A stretch of 64,000 nucleotides of DNA from assembly GCA_963277665.1 (NCBI GenBank), contig OY728121.1, positions 961,904,097-961,968,096 on the forward strand, in the 5' to 3' direction. Under the pieces are notes generated by a model. That model did no database searches, was not told the origin of the DNA, and saw nothing but the letters and a program-made list of their open reading frames with translations. The position numbers and the translations under genes were made by a program. Within the stretch, counting starts at the first letter, position 1; each line of letters opens with the position of its first letter. This DNA is from Viscum album (lineage: Eukaryota > Streptophyta > Magnoliopsida > Santalales > Viscaceae). Shown here piece after piece: positions 7,406-17,214 of the stretch.

Positions 7406-10036
7406 ATGTTTGCTTGTGGTTACTGCTGTGGAAAGGTTATTCAAACCGAGCAAGGAGCTTCTTATAGTATACATCCAACATGTATGGTTAACACATCTGA
7501 TTGTGTAACCATAACTGATCTTCAAGATAGAATTCGTGGTTGCTTAAATCTCGGTCATCATCAAGAGATAAAGTCTATTAGTTATAGACATTTGAAATTC
7601 CCTACCATGTTATGGAATCTTTCTTGTCTATTGGCTGTTGATGAGCACTAGGTCAAAGCGGGAACTTTATTTTCCCAACGGTCTGATGGTGCAATGATGG
7701 AGTTATATGTTTAAGTTTCTAATGTACAATAACATCAAAATGTTCAAAGTCATAGACATGCCCAAATAGTTGTTGAAGAAGATTCAGCCCAAGAAATTGA
7801 GGATGTTCGCCCTGTTGCAGAGGAGGACAACTTAGATGATCTTCCAGATTTACATATAAATCATTCTTCAGATGAGGAATTTAATAATGATGGAACAGAT
7901 GGAGAAGACAATGATGATGGGGAGGGAGCTGGAGATAGGGAGGGAGCTGGAGAAGATAGGGTAGTAGTTTCGCGAAATAGAGTAGTTCAAGAACATTCTC
8001 AACCAACATTAAATCATCCACCACCTTTTGAATCTTGGTCCGAAGTATTGGAATGTGTACCTGAATTCGACAAAAATGTTCTGACACCTACAACAGAGTT
8101 TCCTGGAGTTATAGTGGATAGGTTTAGTGAGTTGGACAAAACATTATATAATAGAAGGGATTTTCTAAGTAAGGATGCGTTGAAGAGCTTCTTAAAAAGA
8201 TTTTATATTGAGAGGAATTGTAGATATGTAGTTGATGCATCATGTCGAAAAAAATACGTCATACGGTGTGATAAATTTTATGAAGACTGTAGATTCCGGT
8301 TGAGGGAGATTCCAGACATTACATTTGGTGGGTGGAGAATTTCAAAGATTGAGGCAGCTCATTCTTGTGTTCAGCGAAACTTGACACAATATCACACTAC
8401 TTTGGATGCCGAATTTGTGTCAACTGTTATCGTCAAGATGATTAGGACCTGTCAAGATGTTCCTATAGCCCTTGTGAAAGAGAGGATACTTCAAACTTTC
8501 GGTTATAAGATTTCTTATAACAAGGCATGGATAGCGAAACAGAAGGCAATTGTGAAGGTCTACGGTGATTGGGATGACTCGTATCAGGTGTTGCCACAAT
8601 TATTAGCCATGCTGAGCCACAACAACCAAGTTGTCTACCATATAAATATGAAGGAACATGTGTTTGAAGATAATCTATTGGATCAATCTCGTGTTCAATT
8701 TCATCGGTTATTCTGGGCATTCCTCCCATGTATTTCCACATTATGTTTCAGTAAACAGTTCATAAAAATTGATGGAACATTTCTATCTGGAAAGTATAAG
8801 GGCGTATTGTTGATTTCAGCAACCCAAGATGGGAACTATTCACCACTTCCGCTTGCATTTGCAATAGTGGAGAAGGAAACTATGAATCTTGGAGCTGGTT
8901 TTTGGCATGCATCAGCAACCATTTCACACGCATTCGAGGTGTCTATTTGATATCTGATCAACATAGGGAAATCAATGAGGCAATAAATGTAGATCCTGAT
9001 TCATGGAGGCCCCTAAATGCACATCATCGATACTGCATCAGACACATTGCTAGTAACGTGCACAAAACCTTCCATAATGAGGCTATGAAGAATGCAATCA
9101 CGAGGCTTGGTATGAAATGTCATCATTGATGTTTACTATTTTAATGTAAATAAAAATATAATTTCTATGACCTGTGATCATATTTATATAGCATATGAGC
9201 CAGATCAACAAAGGATTGAGGCGCGTTACGAAGAAATCCTCAAGGATAACCAAGAAGTGTATGATTATATGATGAAGATTCCAAAAGAGAAATGGACACT
9301 GGCCTATGACGGGGGGAAGAGGTACAAACACATGACCACAAACATTGTGGAGTGTATAAATGGCGTCTTCAAGGGGCTTCGAAAGCTACCAATTACTTCC
9401 CCTATTCAGGAGACATTTTATCGTTGTGTCAAGTACTTCGTTGACAGACAAAAACTAGCCTCAGATGGGATTCAACAGGGGCTAAGATTTGGAAAAAACT
9501 CTCAATGAGATATTGACAAGAACATTGAAGAAGCTCACAGTTATCGAGTGTGTCTATTCCGTCAGGAAGACTCGAAATTTGAAGTTCAAGAGTATTGTAA
9601 CCCCATCACAGGTAACAACGGTGAAAAATTAGTGGTACTTCTAGAAGAAAAACAATGTCAGTGTGGAAAGTTTCAGGCATTAAGGTTTCCATGCGCACAT
9701 TCCATCGCAGCATGTGCATCTGTGAACGTATCATGGGAAGCTTATGTTGATCCAGTATACCGATTGGAGGCCATTACTAACTATTATGCTGCGCCATGGA
9801 CGCCTGTTGGGGAGTTTCGATATTTCCCAATGCTTGAAGACCAGCCCATACTGATTCCTGACATCAGTAGATTACGACCACGGGGAAGACCGAAGACCAA
9901 TAGGATACGAAATGAGATGTATTGGCCTCAAGAACAAGGGAAAAGGTTGAGATGTCATCTATGTCATCATGAAGGGCATAATCGGAAATGATGTCCTAAC
10001 ATTGCTGGATTGAGTTCACACACTCAGCCACAATGA
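7406..10036 (+). pseudogene. MULE1 MuDR-type transposase (broken)
   Basis: Intact relatives cut and join Mutator ends in the nucleus. Order seen: N-terminal PB1-like region (7406-7650), acidic linker (about 7780-7960), MuDR DNA-binding domain (RRDFLSKDALKSFL..., about 8150-8300), MULE catalytic domain (KQFIKIDGTF with the first Asp; LISDQH with the second Asp), SWIM zinc finger (CQCGKFQALRFPCAH, about 9655-9705), and a C-terminal GRPKTNRIRNE stretch with a CCHC knuckle (CHLCHHEGHNRK). An 82-bp intron (9110-9191) matches an intron of MULE2. Lesions: TAG at about 7649, a one-base deletion near 8880, TGA at 9506 and TGA at 9989 just before the last knuckle Cys. The natural stop is at 10034. The PB1-like label is the least certain part. 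Confidence 0.9.
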
Positions 10037-10540
10037 TGTGTTGTATCCAACATGATCTTTTCATGTAGTCAGTTATATGTTGTTAATATCAGAGATGAAC
10101 TTTTTAAGAATTGTTTCACATTTCCAATAAGAAACTTCCCTCCTTCTAATAACGAACCTCTTTATTCAATACTTTTAAATCCATTAATCTGAACATAATC
10201 TTAAAGAACAAAAACATTATTAAAAAAAGGTTATTTGTCATCGAAGACAAAAAATTATTAAAACATTTATCATAAAGGATCTTCATAAATCATACATAAC
10301 CAGGATAAAATGTTTATATATATAAATGTATGACTCCATATCTTAAAAAACATAATTTTCATGGTAAAAACATATATAAAGACACAATAGATAAATTTTC
10401 TCCAAAATACGACGACATTCCCTTAACTTTTTCTAAAAAAACATCACATATCATTCATTATACCAATAATAACATTCTATTAAATTTAACATTATATTTA
10501 AATTTTATAGTGAAGACTAATTTCCTTTTCTGGATTCCAG
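10037..10540. other. Spacer between transposase and PMD genes of MULE1
   Basis: AT-rich, no coding signal. The matching spacer in MULE2 is 19850-20299. It should hold the end signals of the transposase gene and the promoter of the PMD gene, but I cannot point to either. Confidence 0.5.
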
Positions 10541-12809
10541 ATGGATGATATTCCACTCCTCACCGAGCAGCATAGGCATGTTTCTTGTGATATGATAGAG
10601 GGTCGGGATGTTCGACGGATTAGGGTGCGGCGAGCACACCATTTTCAACACATGGCGCCTCCAGCTGCTATTATACCATACTTACGTCATGCTGGCTTCT
10701 ACGGCATTTTCGTTTCTGATTTCACTTACACTGATCATCCCCTTCTTGCTGCCTTGGTCGAGAGATGGAGACCAGAGACTCACACATTCCACTTGCCAGA
10801 GGGAGAGATGACAATCACCTTAGAGGATGTGGTAGTGATACTCAGTCTTCCTATTCAGGGAGATGCAGTTATTTGACCCACCAGTGGGGATTAGGCTGAG
10901 CGGGCACATAAATTATTAGGTGTCGATATTTTGGCTGATCATACTGCTATAGATGGTGGGTCCATATCTATGCCATGGCTTGCTTTGTAGTTTGCACATT
11001 TACCTACTAATGCTGATGAGAAGACCATCATGTGTTATGCTCGGGAATATATCTTACGACTTATTGGAGGTACATTGTGTTCAAATCACTTGGGTGTGCA
11101 TGTGCACATGATGTATCTTAGTTTACTGGAAGACTTTGATCAGATCAGGAGATACAGTTGGGGATCTGCATGTTTGTCCTAAACTTATAGAGAATTATAT
11201 ACGACATGCCACTCAGATCACACAGATCTCGGAGGATGTGTCGTCCTTATACAGTTGTGGGCATGGGAGCGCATTCCTGTCCTCGCCCCTGTTACTGTTG
11301 GTGAGAGGCTTCCTATAGATGTGCTACAGGACGCTCCACGTGGATGATGGTATGATCCGTCATATTTATTTGTTTCTGATTGTATTATGATTTATTATAT
11401 TTAATTTCTAATTATTTATCACTTTCAATGTTGTATTTGATAGGTGGAGTCAGGCACATCGCTTCGTCGATGCTCCGACCCACAATTTGGCTGCATATCG
11501 TCTCATGTTGGACAATTTACTACCTGACAGCATAAGTATATATCATCATTTTTGTTTTTTGTTAACAAATTTCTCTGATGAAATGTCACATGTCATTACA
11601 GATTCATTGGATGCCATACTGGAGTCTGGTTCAGGACTTACCTACACACTGTACTGCTGGACTTCATGAGGTTATGGCAGTAGTGCCACTCATTCACTTT
11701 CATATTATTGAGTGGCACTAGCCCGATAGAGTTATGCGTCAGTTTTGATGTGTTCAGCTAATTCCAACTGCACCACAACAGTTACCAGCGCTTCATGGCT
11801 TGAAGCTCACTGGGAGACATCATGTAGATTGGCAACGACGACATGCCCAGTATGTCGCCATCTGGGACAATCGAGTAGAGCATCGTATCACAGGTGTACG
11901 TACGATGCGATTCTACCTATCAGATCAGGTAGAGTATGAGCCATGGTATAGAATGAAGTCTATATTGTATCTAACTCAGCACGGGAGAGGGATTCAGGAT
12001 CTGGTAAGTCAATAAATTTCACATAATATATTTATTACGCTATTTTATAATTCATTTTGAATCTCTATATAGCATACTAGACTACGACGACTATGTCGCA
12101 TGACTGATCCAGAGGAGGAGGAGGTTGCTAGTTTATCTGTGATCCATGCTGCTTTGGAGGAGATGATGCCGATTTGTCAATCTATTCATGATAGTATCAT
12201 CCATCCTAGACCCCAGAGACATGATGTTCCTGCTCAGGAAAATGATGCTCTTATCCCAAGAGATGAGGGTCCTACTCAGGAACCTGCAGCAGCAGCTGGT
12301 GCTGTTCCCCAGTGACGACAACGGCGACGAAGACCGCGTCCTGCTGCACGTGAGACCTCACCTGTTCCAGAGGCACAGGTCGGTGCTCTATCAGTCCATC
12401 CTGACCCGTCTGGGTTTGTGCAGTAGGATGCAGCATGGGATCCATTTTTTTGACCGGATATCCACAGTATTCGCCATATATTTATTTTCCAGGGATTTAA
12501 CCGGGGTCATCTCCCATGCCGCCATCTTTCATACTGGATCCTTCATAGCCTATATGGTTTCCCGAGGGTATGATGACAACCCCTTCTACTAACGTTGTGG
12601 GAGAAGGATCTCGTGCACACAATGACATCCCTCTGACACCTCCTTCCATGCAGACTATGACAGAGCATCTCGTGATTGATGTTCCAGTTCCCGAAGATCA
12701 TCCCTCTCTGGGTCATCATACTCCATCCCAGCATGGAACACGTCGCTCTCGATATGGACGTACCATTCACACACCACCTTGTGGGACAGAGCCTCACCAT
12801 AGACACTGA
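10541..12809 (+). pseudogene. MULE1 plant-mobile-domain (PMD) protein gene, broken
   Basis: Encodes the aminotransferase-like plant mobile domain found in transposons and in host MAIN/MAIL1 proteins, which act in gene silencing. The protein's role in transposition is unknown. Domain marks: YLRHAGFYGIFVSDF, LLAALVERWRPETHTFHL, GEMTITLEDVVVIL, then LRLIGGTL and MPYW. Introns at 11350-11443, about 11532-11601 and 12004-12072 match those of MULE2. The C-terminus is acidic and then basic, ending in PCGTEPHH. Lesions: TGA at about 10874, further stops at about 10895 and 10989, and an intron-2 donor reading ATAAGT where MULE2 has GTAAGT. It follows the transposase gene in the same orientation. Confidence 0.85.
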
Positions 12810-12889
12810 CATTACTTCTTCATGTAAATGTTTTTTATTTATTAAAATGAGTGCATTACTTTTACTCTAAAAGAATTTTTTAAAAATTA

Positions 12890-13143
12890 TCGATGACACA
12901 TAATTTACAATATTTCAAAAACACCTTTTTGAAACGTCATAATGGTTCAAGTACGTGACTTTTAAAGCTTATAAAATATAAACTATAATACCGATATGAA
13001 TGAAAATTAAAATATGAATTAAACACATAGGAGATAGTTGAAAACAAAATGAATTTCTTAAGAATTGTCGATGATAAATTATTTAAAAGGTTTCAAAACC
13101 ACCTTCCTGAAACTCAAAAATGTTTCAAGTAAGTGACTTTGAA
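12890..13143 (+). repeat. Diverged 178-bp repeat units in MULE1
   Basis: Contains the order seen in element A: tttcaaaa, gaaac, a tcaagtacgtgact motif, ataaaatataaactata and aacacataggagatagttg. At least one full and one partial unit lie just left of the 2-kb hairpin. Confidence 0.65.
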
Positions 13144-13255
13144 TGTGCAATGCTATGACAAACCTTTAGATGAAATGTGTAAGTTCCCCACTAGATGTGC
13201 ATGTTCCTCCAAAATTTTCAGGCTGGAGATAATCCACCTTATGTTCCACATAGCC

Positions 13256-13504
13256 TTATGCCTTCCATGGATTAATGTCAAACACTTCATCCCATTTGTT
13301 TACTTTATGGGGAAGTAAAACCTCATTCCTTTGAATATTCACATTACCATGAACATATACAATCAGCATTTTGCTAGAAAAACTACTAATCTCATGTTCA
13401 CTGAAATACCCCTTAACGTAAGAATGATACAAATAGTGTAAGTACCCAATAGAAAGATTCCAATCCATTTTGACTGGGATATGTGGAATCATTGGTGTTT
13501 TCAT
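13256..13504 (-). CDS. Unrecognised 82-codon frame in the left arm of the MULE1 palindrome
   Basis: Mirror of the 14829-15077 frame, with about eight residue differences (for example SSKM for SCKM, and NPWKA for NPCKA) and no stop in either copy. Both copies staying open since the inverted duplication suggests a young duplication; selection on the protein is also possible but not shown. Confidence 0.35.
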   Translation of the reverse strand: MKTPMIPHIPVKMDWNLSIGYLHYLYHSYVKGYFSEHEISSFSSKMLIVYVHGNVNIQRNEVLLPHKVNKWDEVFDINPWKA

Positions 13505-14828
13505 CTAATTAATAATTTAAAAGGTTTCAAAACCAACTTTATGAAACTCAAAAATGTTTCGAGTAAGTGACTTTGAAAGCCTATAAAATATAAACCATAA
13601 GATTTATTGAAATGAAACTTAAAACATGGGTTAAACATATAATAAGTAATTGAAAATAAAAACCATTTCTTAAAAATTGTTGATGAAATACACTTATAAG
13701 ATTTCAAAAACACTTCTTGCAACTCAAAAATATTTCAGATATGAGACTTTGAAAGCCTATAAAATATAAACTTAAAGACTCATATAAATGAAACTTCGAA
13801 CACAGAATAAACATATTAGAAGTAGTAGAAAAGTAATTAGTTAATTCTGGTGAAGGGGAAAACTGTTGGACCCTGGAATTGAAGGATAATGAGGATGACA
13901 AGGAAACATCAACCCCAAAGCCCACCCCTTCCACCCATTCAACCAACTTCGGTAACTCCTATAGAAGTAGCTTTTCAAAAAAATGAAATGTCACACCACC
14001 ACAGCTTCCAACATCTATATTAACCCCCCAATTCAGTTTCATTAAATGTGGACAGCCCCCATTTTTACCAAAGTCAATGATGCACTATTAAACCATCACT
14101 TTTCAACCCCCGCCTCAATAATACAAAATTCTTTGAGGGATAAGAAATTATTCGGCGCATTTTAGAACATTGAAATGCATCGAATCATTTCTCATCTCTC
14201 AAAGAATTTTGTTTTTTTGAGGTGGTGGTTGAAAGTGGTGGTTTAATAGTGCATCTTTGACTTTGGTAAAAATGGGGGCGGTACAAATTTAATGAAACTG
14301 AATTGGGGGGTTAATATGGATGTAGGAATCTGCGGTGGTGTGACATTTCATTTTTTTGAAAAGCTACTTCTATATGAGTTACCAAAGTTGGTTGAATGGG
14401 TGGAAGGGGTGGGTGTGGGGGTTGATGTTTCCTTGTCATCCTCATTATCCTTCAATCTAGGGTCTAACGGTTTTCCCCCTCACCAGAATTAACTAATTAC
14501 TTTTCTACTACTTCTTATATGTTTAGTCTATGTTCTAAGTTTCATTTATATGAGTCTTTAAGTTTATATTTTATAGGCTTTCAAAGTCTCATATCTGAAA
14601 TATTTTTGAGTTGGAAGAAGTGTTTTTGAAAGCTTATAATTGTATTTCATCAACAATTTTTAAGAAATGGTTTTTATTTTCAATTACTTATTATATTTTT
14701 GATCCATGTTTTAAGTTTCATTTCAATAGATCTTATGGTTTATATTTTATAGGCTTTCAAATTCACTTACTTGAAACATTTTTGAGTATCAGAAAGGTGG
14801 TTTTGAAACCTTTTAAATTATTAATCAG

Positions 14829-15077
14829 ATGAAAACACTAATGATTCCACATATACCAGTCAAAATGGATTGGAAGTTTGATATTGGGTACTTACACTAT
14901 TTGTATCATTCTTACGTTAAGGGGTATTTCAGTGAACATGAGATTAGTAGTTTTTCTTGCAAAATGCTGATTGTATATGTTCATGGTAATGTGCATATTC
15001 AAAGGAATGAGGTTTTACTTCCCCATAAAGTAACCAAATGGGATGAAGTGTTTGACATTAATCCATGTAAGGCATAA
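14829..15077 (+). CDS. Unrecognised 82-codon frame in the right arm of the MULE1 palindrome
   Basis: Starts MKTLMIPHIPVKMDWKF and ends FDINPCKA. It has a mixed hydrophobic and charged composition with aromatic residues (LHYLYHSYVKGYF) and looks more like a real protein fragment than random AT-rich sequence. Its inverted partner is at 13256-13504. No family recognised. It could be a captured host fragment, as in Pack-MULEs, or a lost third gene of the element. Confidence 0.35.
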   Translation: MKTLMIPHIPVKMDWKFDIGYLHYLYHSYVKGYFSEHEISSFSCKMLIVYVHGNVHIQRNEVLLPHKVTKWDEVFDINPCKA

Positions 15078-15419
15078 AGATATGTGGAACTTAAGGTGGA
15101 TTATCTCCAGCCTGAAAATTTTGGAGGAACATGCACATCTAGTGGGGAACTGACAAATTTCATCTAAAGGGTTTTCATAGCATTTCACATTTCTAGAATC
15201 TCTCTTCCTGATGGTATAATACCTCCCTTCTCATCTCACCTCACCAAGAAAAATTATCTAGAGCTTTTGAGGTTGATTTATACTCAGGGGCATGACAAAA
15301 TTGCAAAGATGTTTATATTGTGTGTAAAGCACATAAGCTGGTTGAGGTTTTCATTGTTGGAATGCATCTGAATGCTACGACAAAATTAGAAGGAATAAGT
15401 TAAAATTAAAAATTTTACT

Positions 15420-15624
15420 AATTTTTTTTGTCCAAAGGCGGCACATGGTGTTGGGCCTTTGTTCTTTAATTATGGGCAAAGGCGGCACACCAGGTGCCGC
15501 CTTTCTTCAGCGCTGAAATGACCGAAAGGCGGCACATGGTGTGCCGCCTTTGGGATGTAAAAAAAAAATATTTTTAACCTGGTTGTATTTTTAATTTTTT
15601 TTTGAAAAATTGTAAAAAAAACTC
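15420..15624 (-). repeat. MULE1 right palindrome array and terminal inverted repeat
   Basis: Three palindromes with GGCGGCAC stems (about 15434-15464, 15477-15508 and 15523-15553), then the outer end mirroring 4840-4940. The first stem is damaged (gttgggcc for gtgccgcc). Confidence 0.85.
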
Positions 15625-15633
15625 ATCTTTCTC
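15625..15633. repeat. Right 9-bp target-site duplication of MULE1
   Basis: atctttctc, identical to 4831-4839. With the last base of the element (C at 15624) it recreates an ATG on the minus strand, so the host leader here again ends in a start codon. Confidence 0.88.
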
Positions 15634-15664
15634 GTCTTCACTCTCCTCAGGTATGATGGCCACT

Positions 15665-15698
<34 letters not shown>

Positions 15699-15700
15699 AC
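15634..15700 (-). other. NPF 5' leader between the two MULEs
   Basis: About 67 bp of host DNA. On the minus strand it reads from a TA microsatellite (15669-15698 region) into acctgaggagagtgaagac just before the TSD. Joined across MULE1 it would lie directly upstream of the NPF ATG, so it is 5' leader or proximal promoter. Confidence 0.6.
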
Positions 15701-15711
15701 TAAACTAATGA
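15701..15711. repeat. Left 11-bp target-site duplication of MULE2
   Basis: taaactaatga, repeated exactly at 23973-23983. Lengths of 9-11 bp are within the Mutator range. Confidence 0.88.
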
Positions 15712-15985
15712 GGGTTTTTTATGGGTTTTATGAAATAAATAATTTGGGATAGGGGATCAGGGTTCCGATATTTTTAAAACTGGGTCTGGGAGGCGTGAAC
15801 AACATTCACGCGTCCTTTGCAGACCAGCTAAAGGATGTGTGAATACCGTTCAGGCATATGTACGTGGGAAAGGATGCGTGAACGGCGTTCATGCATCCGA
15901 GCCGCGGTAGTGATGTGTGAACGCCGTTCACGCATCCTTCGCGGACTAGCTAAAGGATGTATGAACGTCGTTCACGCATCTGGCT
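15712..15985 (+). repeat. MULE2 left terminal inverted repeat and palindrome array
   Basis: The outer 85 bp mirrors 23888-23972. Then five palindromes of the form gatgcgtgaac/gttcacgcatc near 15793-15815, 15833-15858, 15873-15898, 15913-15938 and 15955-15980. Only the second is badly eroded. Confidence 0.87.
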
Positions 15986-15990
15986 GAGAA

Positions 15991-16008
15991 TTTCTATAAA
16001 AAGAGGGG
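15991..16008 (+). promoter_or_regulatory. MULE2 TATA box
   Basis: tttctataaaaagagggg, about ten bases after the last left palindrome. This is the same arrangement as MULE1. A leader exon follows and ends in a splice donor at 16100. Confidence 0.6.
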
Positions 16009-16099
16009 TCCCCCCCCAAAACTCATTGTTCTCCTCAATTTTTTGTTGCGAAGTCCTGCAGAAATTCTTTCTCAACAAATATTTGCTGCTTTTATTGAG

Positions 16100-17208
16100 G
16101 TAAATTTTCTATTTAATAATTTAATTGTTTAATTGTGTTTATTTATTTCATTTGTATGTTTAATTGTGTGTATGATTTATTTATTTCATATGTTATGCAC
16201 GAAATGTTTTGTATGATTTAATTTTCTCCATGTTGAATGTTTGTATGATTTAGTTTTTTGAATGTATGTTGTCTGAATATTGGATGTTTTATGTTATGTT
16301 TAAAATGTTTAATGTTTAAGAAAAATAATTTATGTTAGAGAAATTTATTTTAATGAATGGATTTAATAACAAAATTGTTTATTATGGAAATCTCAATTAG
16401 ATCAGTTATAATAAAATTTATTAAATGTTATTAATAATTATATATATATATACACGTGAAGTTAATTTTTTTAAAAGAGGTGTAGTATTTAATATAGATT
16501 TTATATAATATGGATAATATAATAAATATACCAAAAAACACGGTATGAGTGATGAATGGTCTTGAGATGACCGACCATGCATAATTGAAATTGCATGTTT
16601 TATTTTGTGTATGTTGTTATTCAATTTGTAATAATTGAATTTTTTCCGCATTGATGACCTGTGAGTCATCTCTCAGTAAGGGTAAGGACCTGCGTGTCCG
16701 CTTAAAATAATTTATGTATTTCATACCCCTATACCCCCTCACATGCATGTGAGTAAATTTTTAATTATAAGACAGATGCCCCGAAGAGGTGTCCCCGAAC
16801 AAGCTTCCCCGAAGAGGTGTCAACGAAGAGGCATCCCTGAAGAGGTGTCGACGAAGAGGCATTCGAGAACTCGTTCGAGAGAAGGCGTTGCTGTTTGACA
16901 GGAGATTGGCGGTTGCTAAAATATTTGATAATAGAGACATGAGTTCACCCATAGGTTGTGGTTAGTTTATCAGATGATAAAATAATTGTAAGTCTCAAGA
17001 TCAAGTCATGATTATATATTCATAAGTAATTAAACTTTATGAAACATTATATTAAATTTGATTTTGTGCTAATATCACAATCACTATACCTTAACAGTGA
17101 TAAATTAATACATTAAAAAGTCTCAAGATAATCAATTATTCAAAACCAAATTAAATAATTTAAAATTTTAATGTAGTGTATAATATTTTTTAAATTATTT
17201 TTTTATAG
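16100..17208 (+). other. Leader intron of the MULE2 transposase gene
   Basis: Donor GAG|GTAAAT at 16099/16100 and acceptor ttatag ending 17208, six bases before the ATG. At 16771-16865 lie about six imperfect copies of a 15-bp unit (cccgaagaggtgtc). The rest is AT-rich. Confidence 0.6.
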
Positions 17209-17214
17209 GTAATT

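Larger units (their letters stand above)
13144..15188. repeat. Near-perfect 2-kb palindrome (foldback) inside MULE1
   Basis: The left arm (13144-~14160) is the reverse complement of the right arm (~14175-15188), with a loop of about ten bases near 14168. Arm landmarks: ccactagatgtgcatgttcc mirrored at about 15134-15153, and caaaattctttgag mirrored as ctctcaaagaattttg. Differences are few. A transcript through it would fold into a hairpin of about 1 kb. The arms also carry 178-bp-type repeats (13500-13790 and 14500-14825) and a mirrored 82-codon frame. Confidence 0.85.
4840..15624 (+). mobile_element. MULE1: 10.8-kb Mutator-like element with transposase and plant-mobile-domain genes
   Basis: Ends are agagttttt (left) and aaaaactc (right), in terminal inverted repeats of about 100 bp (tttttcaattttttt-like stretch, then ggttacaaatatttt, then acatcccaaaggc, mirrored at 15525-15624). 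A perfect 9-bp TSD flanks it. From left: palindrome array, TATA box, 5' untranslated exon, 2.1-kb intron with a minisatellite, MuDR-type transposase, PMD gene, a 2-kb hairpin, and a second palindrome array. Both genes carry stops or frameshifts, so this copy cannot move itself. It sits immediately upstream of the NPF start codon. Confidence 0.9.

Noticed and set aside
1734..15624. Element A and MULE1 as one 13.9-kb element
   Set aside because: A 9-bp TSD brackets 4840-15624 alone, and 48 bp of NPF coding sequence separates the two elements.
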